From Candidatus Omnitrophota bacterium (GTDB lineage: Bacteria > Omnitrophota > Gorgyraeia > Velamenicoccales > Velamenicoccaceae), in contig JACRLT010000026.1 in assembly GCA_016235185.1 (NCBI GenBank), positions 1 through 64,000 on the forward strand: a stretch of 64,000 bases of DNA, written 5' to 3'. The stretch's first letter is position 1. Each line of letters opens with the position of its first letter. Under the pieces are notes generated by a model, which had not been told where the DNA came from, ran no database searches, and was given only the letters and a program-made list of their open reading frames with translations. Shown here piece by piece: positions 1 to 11,271 of this stretch. The translations under genes were made by a program, and so were the position numbers.

Positions 1-2
1 AT

Positions 3-75
3 GCCGATGTAGCTCAGCTGGTAGAGCAACGCTTTCGTAAAGCGAAGGTCGAGGGTTCGATTCCCCCCATCGGCT
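3..75 (+). tRNA. tRNA-Thr (anticodon CGT)
   Basis: The cloverleaf folds from the sequence: acceptor GCCGATG pairs with CATCGGC at 68-74, the D-stem is GCTC/GAGC, and the anticodon loop TTCGTAA (34-40) has U33 and A37 in place, giving anticodon CGT (threonine, ACG codons). There is an A-A mismatch at the top of the anticodon stem (29/45) and an A-C mismatch in the T-stem (52/66). CCA is not encoded (TTGACT follows), unlike the initiator tRNA at 11238. The discriminator base is T. Confidence 0.88.
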
Positions 76-89
76 TGACTTGTTTGTCG

Positions 90-165
90 GTTGTCTGTTC
101 GCCTGTTAACCGGTTGAATGTAGTTTTATTTATGCCTTCAACTGGCTAACTGGTAACTGGCCAAC
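90..165. repeat. Stutter-arm inverted repeat between tRNA-Thr and MFS gene
   Basis: Arms at 90-118 and 137-165 are inverted copies (about 20 of 29 positions pair) around an 18-nt loop. Each arm is itself made of imperfect short direct units (AACTGGCT AACTGGT AACTGGCC on the right). It may act as a terminator for the tRNA. The same architecture with unrelated sequence recurs at 6325, 47701 and 63349. Confidence 0.55.
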
Positions 166-172
166 TATTTAT

Positions 173-1486
173 ATGGGTAGATTCAGGAATGTCCTTGGAA
201 ACCGCAATTTTTCCCTTCTCTGGATAGGGCAGATCATCTCCCAGTTTGGAGACAGGCTCGACCAGATGGCGCTTATCGCGTTGATCTACCGCTTTGCTCC
301 AGGCTCAACCACACAGATGGCTAAAGTGATGAGCTTTACCATAATACCGGTTTTTCTTATAGGCCCTATTGCAGGTGTTTATGTGGATCGGTGGGATCGC
401 CGGCGCACCATGGTAGTTTGCGATATCTTGCGCGCTATTTTGATCTTATCCATACCTTTATATTTTATGAAACTGGGCTCTATGCTGCCTATTTATATAA
501 TCGTTTTTCTTGCTTTTTCAATAGCCCGTTTTTATGTGCCTGCCAAGATGTCCATAATCCCGGATCTGGTAAAGACCGACGATCTTCTTTTGGCCAATTC
601 TCTTGTGAATACAACCGGCATGGTGGCGGCAATGTTCGGTTTGGGCTTAGGCGGCATACTAGTAGGTATCGTAGGGGCCGAGGGCGGGTTTATGATAGAC
701 GGAGTCAGTTTCCTGATATCCGGCATCATGATATTCTTTTTAAGCACGCGGGCTTTACGCGAGCTCAAGAAAGAGCGCCCGCCACTAGAACTTTGTCGGG
801 CAGTCCGGCAAAGCTTTGGTGACGGACGCCTTATCGATGTTGGCAAGGGCATAGCAGATGTCATCCGGAAATCCGCCTTTGACGAGATGAAGGATGCGGT
901 CGCTTTCTTAAAGAACCAGAAACAGATCCGTTCGTGCCTGGGGGTCTTATTCCTATTGTGGGCATCTTTAGGCGCCATATACGTGGTGTCCATTATCTTT
1001 GTGCAGCAGGCCTTTTCATCTGTAACTAAGGACATAGGGCTATTGGTCGTGGGCCTGGGTTTAGGCCTTTTTGTCGGCTCCCTTGGTTATGGGCGGCTGG
1101 GCCACAAGAGAGACGGCTTTAGGACTATTTTTTCTTGTATTCTGGCATGCGGGGTGGTATTATCAATCTTTGTTTTGGCTGTTCTTAAGGCACCAAACTT
1201 ATTGATAGCTCTTGCGTTAGCCTTTATTTTGGGTTTGGTTGTGTCGCCTGTTATGGTCATCTCCAACACCCTGGTCCAGGAGTTGACAGACAGTACCATG
1301 AGGGGGAAGGTATTCAGCTCCCTTGAGATCGTAGTCCATTTTGCGTTCCTTGTAGCTATGCTTGTTTCAGCGCCGCTGGCGGACCGCATAGGCGCGGTTA
1401 AGATCCTGCTTTCAGTCAGTTCATTGCTTGTACTGATCGGCTTGGCAGGCCTGATAGGACAATATGGTAAAGTTAGAAGAACATAA
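173..1486 (+). CDS. MFS transporter, MFS_3/EntS-like exporter
   Basis: This 437-residue polytopic membrane protein has about 12 hydrophobic segments. It opens with a motif typical of the MFS_3 group (RNFSLLWIGQIISQFGDRL) and has the loop 2-3 signature DRWDRRR near residue 72. Relatives export siderophores or lipids or act as lysophospholipid flippases; the substrate cannot be read from the sequence. The 3' end overlaps rnfC by 23 bp, so it is probably cotranscribed with the rnf operon, although a functional link is not evident. ATG 173 is the first start in frame after the upstream inverted repeat. Confidence 0.8.
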   Translation: MGRFRNVLGNRNFSLLWIGQIISQFGDRLDQMALIALIYRFAPGSTTQMAKVMSFTIIPVFLIGPIAGVYVDRWDRRRTMVVCDILRAILILSIPLYFMKLGSMLPIYIIVFLAFSIARFYVPAKMSIIPDLVKTDDLLLANSLVNTTGMVAAMFGLGLGGILVGIVGAEGGFMIDGVSFLISGIMIFFLSTRALRELKKERPPLELCRAVRQSFGDGRLIDVGKGIADVIRKSAFDEMKDAVAFLKNQKQIRSCLGVLFLLWASLGAIYVVSIIFVQQAFSSVTKDIGLLVVGLGLGLFVGSLGYGRLGHKRDGFRTIFSCILACGVVLSIFVLAVLKAPNLLIALALAFILGLVVSPVMVISNTLVQELTDSTMRGKVFSSLEIVVHFAFLVAMLVSAPLADRIGAVKILLSVSSLLVLIGLAGLIGQYGKVRRT

Positions 1487-2756
1487 GCATCTGACAGAAA
1501 ATAAACCAATAGAGAAGGCCGAACTTCCTTCCAAAGTCTTTATCCCTCTTTTGCAGCATCTGGGTAAACCCCTTGATTTGATCAAGGTAAAAGCGGGGGA
1601 TGACGTTAAGCGCGGGACACTTCTTGCTACTTCCGACAAGGGCCTTTTTGCACCGGTCCATGCTTCAATATCAGGGAAAGTCACGACTATTGCCGACTAT
1701 CCTCATCCTGTCAGCGGTTTCGCCCGAGCCATAGCTATTGAAGGCGATGGCAAAGACGAGGCCTGCCCTGATATGGCGCCGCGAAGCGAGGAAGAGGCTG
1801 CAGCGCTCACCGCAGATGCCCTAAAAAAGATCATCTTTGAAGCCGGCATTGTAGGCCTGGGCGGAGCAACATTTCCTACCCATATCAAGCTTTCCCCATC
1901 TAAACCTATCGAAGATTTTATTTTAAACGGCGCAGAGTGCGAGCCGTACCTGACTTGCGATTATCGCCTTATGGTCGAGCGGGCTGACGAGATCATTAAA
2001 GGGATGAAACTTGTCACGAACATTTTAAAGCCGCGGAGCTGTTATATAGCCATAGAAGATAATAAGCCGGAGGCCATTAAATTGATGCAGGAGCGCGCCC
2101 GGATGTTCAACTGGGAAGTCGTGGTCTTGGCGACTGCCTATCCGCAGGGCGGAGAGAAACAGGTCATTAAATCCTGTATTGGCACAGAGGTCCCTTCAGG
2201 CAAGCTTCCTTTTGACATAGGTGTTGTTGTCCATAACGTTGCAACGGTCTATGCTATCTATGAGGCTGTTTATTTGAAAAAACCTCTTTATGAAAGGGCA
2301 GTAACAGTGTCGGGCTCCTGCCTTGCTAACCCTAAGAACCTTCTTGCGCGTATAGGCACGCCGGTCAAAGATCTGATAGGCCAATGCGGCCCGTTGGTCA
2401 AGGAACCAAAAAAGATCATTATGGGAGGGCCGATGATGGGTATTGCCCAGTATACGATGGACGGCCCTGTTATCAAAGGCACCAGCGGTATTATCCTTCT
2501 TGATGAGATCCAGGAGAGAGAGCAAGAAGAGACGTTTTGTGTACGCTGCGGAGAGTGTGTGCAGAATTGTCCCATGGGTTTGAACCCGGGCCTTATTGCT
2601 TTGGCTATTTCAAAAGATAAGCTCGAACTCGCCGAAGAGTACGGAATTATGGATTGCATAGAGTGCGGCCTCTGCGCCTACTTGTGCCCGTCGAGGCGCA
2701 ATATAGTGCAGGCAATAAAGGCCGCGAAGTTGAGGATCAGGGATGCTAAAAAGTAA
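1464..2756 (+). CDS. rnfC: Rnf complex subunit RnfC
   Basis: RnfC is the soluble NADH/flavin- and Fe-S-carrying subunit of the ferredoxin:NAD+ oxidoreductase (Rnf), a membrane ion pump. The 430-residue protein has the RnfC barrel-sandwich start, the flavin/NADH-binding NqrF/RnfC-type core (GLGGATFPTHIK, NGAECEPYL), and two [4Fe-4S] motifs near residues 359-369 (CVRCGECVQNC) and 398-408 (CIECGLCAYLC). It starts inside the MFS gene and overlaps rnfG by 14 bp. It lacks the long C-terminal repeat extension of gammaproteobacterial RnfC and resembles the short clostridial type. Confidence 0.95.
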   Translation: MVKLEEHKHLTENKPIEKAELPSKVFIPLLQHLGKPLDLIKVKAGDDVKRGTLLATSDKGLFAPVHASISGKVTTIADYPHPVSGFARAIAIEGDGKDEACPDMAPRSEEEAAALTADALKKIIFEAGIVGLGGATFPTHIKLSPSKPIEDFILNGAECEPYLTCDYRLMVERADEIIKGMKLVTNILKPRSCYIAIEDNKPEAIKLMQERARMFNWEVVVLATAYPQGGEKQVIKSCIGTEVPSGKLPFDIGVVVHNVATVYAIYEAVYLKKPLYERAVTVSGSCLANPKNLLARIGTPVKDLIGQCGPLVKEPKKIIMGGPMMGIAQYTMDGPVIKGTSGIILLDEIQEREQEETFCVRCGECVQNCPMGLNPGLIALAISKDKLELAEEYGIMDCIECGLCAYLCPSRRNIVQAIKAAKLRIRDAKK

Positions 2757-3342
2757 TTACCTTAAATACGCGGCGACATTGGCCATTATATGCCTGGCAG
2801 CTTCAGGCCTTTTGAGCGTAGTCTTTAATCTTACGCAGCCTAAGATCATTTACCAGAAAATGCTGGAAGAACAGGCTAGCTTAAAAGAGGTTTTGCCGCA
2901 GGCCGCAAATTTCGAACCGGTCAAAGAGGGCGAAGATATAATTTATTACAATGCTAAAGATGCGGGCGGCAATATCATCGGATACGCTTTTAAGGCTTCG
3001 AAAAAGGGATATTCCAGCGATATCGTTACCATGGTAGGCGTAGATACCGATGGTGTCATCTCTCACATTAAGATACTTTCGCAGAATGAGACCCCGGGAT
3101 TAGGCACGAGGATCTCCGAAGTTATCCAGAAAGAGACGCTTTGGGATATAGTGCTAAAAAAAGTCAAGCTTGGTTTGCCTCCGGCACCCTGGTTCCAGGG
3201 CCAATTCGACGGCAAAAGGGCCGAGGCCCTAAAAGGTTCTGTCAACGTCATCACCGGCGCGACGGTTTCTTCGCGCGCAGTCATCGATTCCATTGAAAAC
3301 AAGGCAAAAGAGATCATGGAGAAGGTCAAGCATGGACAATAA
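2743..3342 (+). CDS. rnfG: Rnf complex subunit RnfG (covalent FMN)
   Basis: This 199-residue protein has one N-terminal transmembrane helix (about 8-30) followed by an FMN-binding domain. The flavinylation motif TGATVS includes Thr174, the expected site of the phosphoester-linked FMN added by ApbE. No apbE gene is in the window. The gene sits second in the operon, before rnfD, whereas the common order is rnfC-D-G. It overlaps rnfC by 14 bp and rnfD by 11 bp, implying translational coupling. Confidence 0.94.
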   Translation: MLKSNYLKYAATLAIICLAASGLLSVVFNLTQPKIIYQKMLEEQASLKEVLPQAANFEPVKEGEDIIYYNAKDAGGNIIGYAFKASKKGYSSDIVTMVGVDTDGVISHIKILSQNETPGLGTRISEVIQKETLWDIVLKKVKLGLPPAPWFQGQFDGKRAEALKGSVNVITGATVSSRAVIDSIENKAKEIMEKVKHGQ

Positions 3343-4318
3343 ATTTTTTGTATCTTCCTCTCCGCATATAGCAAAGAAAGAAGACGTCTCGATAGTTATG
3401 TGGACGGTAAATCTTGCCCTGGCGCCTGCGGGTATCATAGGTATTTATATATTCGGCCTTCATTCTCTTTTACTTGTCGCAGCCTCCACCATTGCCGCGG
3501 TTTTGACAGAAGCTTTTATGCAGAATGCCCGGCGTCAGAAAGTGACAGTTTCCGACGGAAGCGCTTTCATGACAGGGCTTTTATTGGCGTACAACCTGCC
3601 GCCAAACTGTCCGCTTTGGATAGGTGTTATAGGCAGTTTTTTTGCAATTGCTATTGCCAAGCAGGCCTTCGGCGGCTTAGGAAGGAATATCTTCAACCCT
3701 GCCTTGGCTAGCCGAGCATTTCTTTTAGCGGCCTGGCCAAAGCATATGACTGTTTTTGCCAAACCTTTTGCCTATGGCGTTGATGCTGTTACACAGGCAA
3801 CGCCTTTGAGCCTTTTAAAAGAAGGCAAGGCTTCCGGTCTGGTTGATATGGGCTTGAGTTATTGGGATCTGTTTATCGGCAACAGGGGCGGCTCTTTGGG
3901 CGAGGTTTGCATATTAGCCTTGTTGTTAGGCGGCCTTTACTTATTATATAAGCGTATCATCACCTGGCATACGCCGTTGAGCTTTATTTTGACCGTAGGT
4001 ATTTTTACGTGGGCCTTTGGTTCAAAACAGGGGTTCTTCCAAGGAGATTTTTTATTTCACATACTTTCCGGCGGCCTGATGTTAGGCGCGATCTTTATGG
4101 CTACCGATTACGTGACCTCGCCTATTACCAAAAACGGCCAGGTTATTTTTGGCGTATGTTGCGGCTTATTGACCGGTATCATAAGGATCTGGGGCGGGTA
4201 TCCCGAAGGCGTATGCTATTCCATCCTCATCATGAATTCAGTTGTTCCTTTGATCGACCGCTTTGTTAAGCCCAGAAGATATGGCATTGTCAAGGTGAGA
4301 GAAGAGGGTAAATCGTGA
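3332..4318 (+). CDS. rnfD: Rnf complex subunit RnfD (membrane, covalent FMN)
   Basis: RnfD/NqrB-family integral membrane protein, 328 residues from ATG 3332. That start is preceded by GGAGAAGG and lies inside the end of rnfG; a start 39 bp further upstream is open but lacks this site. Family motifs are GRNIFNPALASR and the flavinylation site DAVTQATPL with Thr157 as the predicted FMN acceptor. Multiple transmembrane helices carry ions and electrons across the membrane. The stop overlaps the GTG start of rnfE. Confidence 0.94.
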   Translation: MDNKFFVSSSPHIAKKEDVSIVMWTVNLALAPAGIIGIYIFGLHSLLLVAASTIAAVLTEAFMQNARRQKVTVSDGSAFMTGLLLAYNLPPNCPLWIGVIGSFFAIAIAKQAFGGLGRNIFNPALASRAFLLAAWPKHMTVFAKPFAYGVDAVTQATPLSLLKEGKASGLVDMGLSYWDLFIGNRGGSLGEVCILALLLGGLYLLYKRIITWHTPLSFILTVGIFTWAFGSKQGFFQGDFLFHILSGGLMLGAIFMATDYVTSPITKNGQVIFGVCCGLLTGIIRIWGGYPEGVCYSILIMNSVVPLIDRFVKPRRYGIVKVREEGKS

Positions 4319-4908
4319 AGAAGCTCTGGTACGAATTTGTCAAAGGTATTTTTAGGGAAAATCCCATATTTTTTATCGTCTTAGGCCTTTGCCCGACGCT
4401 GGCTGTTTCGACATCAGTGAATAACGCCATCGGCATGGGGCTTGCAGCGACTTTCGTATTGGTCTGCTCTAACGCGTTTATTTCCATGATCCGGAATTTT
4501 ATACCGGATAAGATCAGGATTCCCTGTTATATCGTTGTCATCGCCGCATTTGTCAGCATCGTTGAGATGGTTATGAAGGCATACGCGCCGGCTTTGGATA
4601 GGGCGCTGGGTGTTTATGTGCCTCTGATCGTAGTTAACTGTATTATCCTGGGCCGGGCCGAGGCATTTGCTTCAAAAAATACCGTTGTGTCATCTATTGC
4701 CGACGGTTTAGGCATGGGCCTGGGTTTTACTCTTGCGCTTTTGATAATTTCTACTATCCGTGAGACTTTAGGGGCAGGAAAGCTTGCGGGTTTGAGCATT
4801 TCAAACACTTTTGAGCCTGCCATCATCTTATCTTTAGCCCCTGGGGCCCTTTTGATCTTAGGGCTCATCATGGGAGGGATTAAATGGATAAAATCCTCGC
4901 GATTATAA
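4315..4908 (+). CDS. rnfE: Rnf complex subunit RnfE
   Basis: This 197-residue RnfA/RnfE-family protein has six predicted membrane helices, starting at GTG 4315 within the rnfD stop. RnfE and RnfA pair as inverted homologues that bind a [2Fe-2S] cluster in the membrane core; conserved short motifs GLCPTLAV and VVNCIILGRAEAFA carry the cluster cysteines. The 25-bp overlap with rnfA supports one transcript. Confidence 0.93.
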   Translation: MKKLWYEFVKGIFRENPIFFIVLGLCPTLAVSTSVNNAIGMGLAATFVLVCSNAFISMIRNFIPDKIRIPCYIVVIAAFVSIVEMVMKAYAPALDRALGVYVPLIVVNCIILGRAEAFASKNTVVSSIADGLGMGLGFTLALLIISTIRETLGAGKLAGLSISNTFEPAIILSLAPGALLILGLIMGGIKWIKSSRL

Positions 4909-5486
4909 TAGCGAACCTGATCACTAACAATTACATTCTTTTCAAGTTTATGGGGCTTTGCCCATTTTTGGGAGTTTCCAAAGAGACAAAGCCGGCAATA
5001 AGCATGGGGGCGGCTGTAATTTTTGTCCTTATCCTGTCGTGCCTAATGACTTGGGCTTTGTACTCCTATGTGCTTTTGCCTTATCATATCGAGTATATGC
5101 GAACGGTTGTTTTCATCCTGGTAATTGCCGCGTCCGTACAATTTATCGAGATGGTTATCTTAAAAATATCGCCGGCACTTTACAAGGCTTTGGGTATTTA
5201 TCTTCCGCTTATTACGACCAACTGTGTTGTTCTCGGCGTTGCAGTCATAAACACCGATGATTTTTTTATTGCCGGCAAACCGATCGTCGGCAGTTTCGGC
5301 TATTCTATCCTACAAGCGCTTTTTGCCGGCCTCGGGTTTATGCTCATGCTTTTGCTTATGTCCGGCATACGGGAACGCCTTGAGTTAGCGGATGTCCCTG
5401 AATCAATGGATGGATTGCCTATTGCTTTCATCATAGCTTCGATCATGGGGTTTGCCTTTATGGGTTTCCTGGGTTTAAAAATATAA
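4884..5486 (+). CDS. rnfA: Rnf complex subunit RnfA
   Basis: This 200-residue six-helix protein is homologous to RnfE but distinguished by ANLITNNYILFKFMGLCPFLGVS and TTNCVVLGVAV, the usual RnfA signatures with the paired membrane cysteines. It is the partner of RnfE in the membrane core of Rnf. It starts inside rnfE and is followed after 15 bp by rnfB. Confidence 0.94.
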   Translation: MDKILAIIIANLITNNYILFKFMGLCPFLGVSKETKPAISMGAAVIFVLILSCLMTWALYSYVLLPYHIEYMRTVVFILVIAASVQFIEMVILKISPALYKALGIYLPLITTNCVVLGVAVINTDDFFIAGKPIVGSFGYSILQALFAGLGFMLMLLLMSGIRERLELADVPESMDGLPIAFIIASIMGFAFMGFLGLKI

Positions 5487-5501
5487 TTTTATCGACTAAT
5501 A

Positions 5502-6344
5502 ATGCATAATATTCTACCTCCGATCATAACTTTAGTAGGCCTTGGGATCTTGTTTGGCTTGACGCTTGCCTATGCAGCCAAGAAGTTCCATGTGCCCATA
5601 GACCCTTTGATAGAGAAGATCCTGGCCAAATTGCCAGGGGCAAATTGCGGGGCATGCGGCAAGGCAGGATGTTTGGGTTTTGCACAGGCATTGCTTGCCG
5701 GAGAATTGGATATACATTCTTGTGTTTCCGCTGCAGCAGAAAATAAAAAGAGTATTGCCGAGCTTCTGGGTTTAAACCTACAGGAAAAAGCGAAATTGGT
5801 TTCATCCCTACATTGCTGCGGCGGCAATCGCGCCAAGGACAAATATCTTTACGACGGTATGAAAGATTGCCTGGCAGCAAGCCTCATCTTAGGCGGGCAA
5901 AAGGAATGCAAGTACGGATGCCTGACTTATGGTACGTGCGTTAAGGCCTGCCCGTATGATGCGATCGAGATGACAGGGGATAGTTTCCCTAGGGTTATCG
6001 AGGAGAAGTGTACGGCATGCGGCATATGCGTCCACGTCTGCCCTAAAAAACTTTATGTATTGATACCTTTTTCCGCCAAAGGCGGACCCGCCTGCGGCGG
6101 GGAGGCGCCCAGTGCTAAGATCTATGTGGCATGCTCTTCACGCGATATCGGCAAAGTTGTAATGTCCGCCTGCCCTGCCGGTTGTATCGCCTGCCGGCGC
6201 TGTGAAAAGGCATGTACGCATGGCGCCATGCAGGTCGTGGATAACTTGGCCCGCATTGATTACGAAAAGTGCTCGGGTTGCATGGAGTGCGTCAAGGTGT
6301 GTCCGACGAAAGTTATAAAAGAGCGCATAGAGCATAGGGCGTAG
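5502..6344 (+). CDS. rnfB: Rnf complex subunit RnfB, with an in-frame palindromic insertion
   Basis: RnfB is the ferredoxin-accepting multi-cluster subunit. The 280-residue protein has an N-terminal membrane helix, a domain with a cysteine cluster (GANCGACGKAGC, C about 47-55), then several [4Fe-4S] ferredoxin motifs, ending with CSGCMECVKVCPT. Between the motif CPKKLYVLIP and the segment KIYVACSS it carries about 13 extra residues (SAKGGPACGGEAP) encoded by two adjacent GC-rich hairpins at 6072-6101. RnfB proteins normally run straight across this point, so this looks like a small palindromic repeat inserted in frame. It is the last gene of the operon. Confidence 0.94.
   Translation: MHNILPPIITLVGLGILFGLTLAYAAKKFHVPIDPLIEKILAKLPGANCGACGKAGCLGFAQALLAGELDIHSCVSAAAENKKSIAELLGLNLQEKAKLVSSLHCCGGNRAKDKYLYDGMKDCLAASLILGGQKECKYGCLTYGTCVKACPYDAIEMTGDSFPRVIEEKCTACGICVHVCPKKLYVLIPFSAKGGPACGGEAPSAKIYVACSSRDIGKVVMSACPAGCIACRRCEKACTHGAMQVVDNLARIDYEKCSGCMECVKVCPTKVIKERIEHRA
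6072..6101. repeat. Double-hairpin palindromic element inside rnfB
   Basis: Two abutting perfect hairpins, TCCGCC-AAA-GGCGGA (6072-6086) and CCCGCC-TGC-GGCGGG (6087-6101), lie within the rnfB reading frame. Their sequence type resembles short GC-rich palindromic repeats common in candidate-phylum genomes (recalled, not searched). The reading frame is preserved through the insertion. Confidence 0.75.
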
Positions 6345-6403
6345 GGCAGAGAGAAATAGGGCTAATGGTTTTTACCCTAAGCCCTTAGCCATAAGCTCTA
6401 AGC
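6325..6403. repeat. Stutter-arm inverted repeat after rnfB
   Basis: Arms 6325-6347 and 6381-6403 are inverted copies (18 of 23 positions). The left arm overlaps the last rnfB codons and is built from stuttered units (GCATAGAGCATAGGGC). It may act as a terminator between the rnf operon and purN, though no U-run follows. Confidence 0.5.
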
Positions 6404-6413
6404 AATTATTTTT

Positions 6414-7019
6414 ATGAAAAACATAGCCGTATTTGCTTCAGGCAATGGGACAAATCTGCAGGCGATCTTGGATAATATTGCCAAAGGTTCTTTAAAGGTC
6501 AGGCTTGCCCTGGTTGTGAGCGACAAGCAAAACGCATTTGCGCTCAAAAGGGCAAAGAAGGCAGGTATTAAAACTTTTTATCTTGATCCCAAAAAATTCG
6601 TTTCCAAGGAAGCATACGAGAGAGAGATCGCAGCACAATTAAAAAAAGAGAAAGTGGATCTCGTGGTACTGGCGGGTTTTATGAGGATATTGAGCCCATT
6701 TTTTGTCAGGGCCTACAGGAACAGGATATTAAATATCCATCCGGCGTTGTTGCCGGCATTTAAGGGTGGCAGAGCGATCAAAGATGCTTATAATTATGGC
6801 GCAAAGGCCACGGGTGTTACTGTCCACTTTGTCGACGAGCATGTTGACCACGGCCCCATCATTGCGCAGGAACCAGTTAAGGTATCAGATGCCGAGTCAG
6901 TAGTCCAGCTCGAGGCAAGGATACATAAAGTCGAGCACAAGGTATATTCAGAAGTGATAGGAAGGGTTGCATCGGGCCGCTTTACTGTCAAAGGCCGCAG
7001 GGTAATTTTTACCCCATAA
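6414..7019 (+). CDS. purN: Phosphoribosylglycinamide formyltransferase (PurN)
   Basis: PurN transfers the formyl group of 10-formyl-THF to GAR, the third step of purine synthesis. The 201-residue length is usual. The sequence has FASGNGTNLQAIL at the N-terminus, the catalytic block LAGFMRILSPFFV, and NIHPALLPAFKG with the catalytic Asn-His; the conserved active-site Asp is in VDEHVDHGP. It stands alone, not in a pur operon, and converges with the lipoprotein gene (3' ends overlap by 11 bp). Confidence 0.95.
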   Translation: MKNIAVFASGNGTNLQAILDNIAKGSLKVRLALVVSDKQNAFALKRAKKAGIKTFYLDPKKFVSKEAYEREIAAQLKKEKVDLVVLAGFMRILSPFFVRAYRNRILNIHPALLPAFKGGRAIKDAYNYGAKATGVTVHFVDEHVDHGPIIAQEPVKVSDAESVVQLEARIHKVEHKVYSEVIGRVASGRFTVKGRRVIFTP

Positions 7020-7861
7020 ATTCAGGCAGGTCTATTTTAATCTTCTTCAAAGCCGCAGCATCCAACACAGCCTTCTGGCCGGAAAACGTATCTTTGATCT
7101 CAAAGGCCTGGAAGTTCTTATAATCATAATTTCTGACGATCTCCGCCGCTATCATTTTAACGTAATCCAAAGGGTTGATCTTTTCCTCTTCCGGGGTCAA
7201 AAGATATGTTTTTTTCAGGAACTCAAAGTCTATTTTTATGACCCCGAATTTCTCGGCCAGCGACGTAGTCTTTAATTCAAATATCTTGCTCAATGTTTTG
7301 TCCTTGGCGAAAATGCTTTTGGCTCTGTGGACTACCTGGAGCCCCATGAAGTGGTCAAAAGCCATGTCGTAGTATTGCATTGATTCGCCTGTTACGTCGC
7401 CTACGGCCTTCGGGTTGACGGAAACGTCTTTTACGCTGCGCATAAAGAATTCTCCCCGCGAAAACCTTTCTAAGATCGCCTCACGCACATCCGGAAGATA
7501 TTCAAATGTGGTCAACTGGACCCCGAAATGCTTGATGTCGCTTGCGACTACTGCCGCAAAATCAAGCTTGGCGTCCGTGCTCAAGATAACGCGGTGGACA
7601 ATAGATAGGATCTGGCTCATTTTTTCCAGGCCAGGTTCATTCCAGCTCATATCTTTTTCTTTGATCAGGTCATCTAACGGCACGTAGACCCAGAGCGTCT
7701 TGCCTGCTATGTGGCTGCTGACTTGCAGTTCCTCTTCTTCTTTGGCGAGTTTGGCCAGCTGTTGGGCCATGGTCCTGGCAGGATAAGTGGCTTCACAGGA
7801 AGACATTACCCCGCCCAGAATTATCAGCGATAGAAATAGAAGGGATTTTTTGACAGGATTT

Positions 7862-7869
<8 letters not shown>
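7009..7869 (-). CDS. Putative lipoprotein coupled to FtsH-like protease
   Basis: The start is assigned at TTG 7869, which overlaps the ftsH-like stop by 8 bp; the frame is open further upstream inside the protease gene, but the signal sequence begins here. The 286-residue product starts with a basic stretch (PRNPVKKS), a hydrophobic core and a lipobox-like VMSSC near residue 25, so it is probably a lipid-anchored envelope protein. The rest is charged, mostly helical, with no domain I recognise. Translational coupling to a membrane protease suggests an accessory or substrate-presenting role, which is inference only. Confidence 0.7.
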
Positions 7870-10904
<3,035 letters not shown>

Positions 10905-10911
10905 CAAATAG

Positions 10912-11214
10912 ATGTTGAAAAATCTAAGGTTTTTCATTATCATATTCATACTCGTTGCTCTTTTCCTCCCGGGTTTTGCTAAGTTGCAGGAATTAAAAAG
11001 CAAGCTGGCAGACATGGAAGACGAGATAAGAAAGACACAGAGCCAGAACGCCCTCTTAGAAGAAAAGATAGCCAAGATGAGCAACCAGGCGTATTTGGAG
11101 ATCGTGGCCCGTGAAAAGATGGGTGTGGTAAAGAAGGGCGAGACAGTAATAAAGATAATACGCGAAGGCGAAGAAATGCCTGTCGCAGAAAATAGCACAC
11201 AAGCATTGCCGTAG
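10912..11214 (+). CDS. ftsB: FtsB/DivIC-family septum formation protein
   Basis: This 100-residue bitopic protein has one membrane helix (about 5-24), then a coiled coil (about 25-60) and the family signature YLEIVAREKMGVVKKGE. FtsB/DivIC forms the FtsQLB divisome subcomplex. The gene lies immediately downstream of eno, the same neighbourhood as in many bacteria. FtsB versus DivIC cannot be told apart by sequence alone. Confidence 0.85.
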   Translation: MLKNLRFFIIIFILVALFLPGFAKLQELKSKLADMEDEIRKTQSQNALLEEKIAKMSNQAYLEIVAREKMGVVKKGETVIKIIREGEEMPVAENSTQALP

Positions 11215-11271
11215 TAAGTTTGTTCTTTAGATATGATCGCGGGGTGGAGCAGCCTGGTAGCTCGCAAGGCT

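Noticed and set aside
1464-6344. Na+-translocating NADH:quinone reductase (Nqr) instead of Rnf
   Set aside because: RnfB with multiple ferredoxin motifs and RnfC with two [4Fe-4S] sites are present, while NqrA and NqrF are absent.
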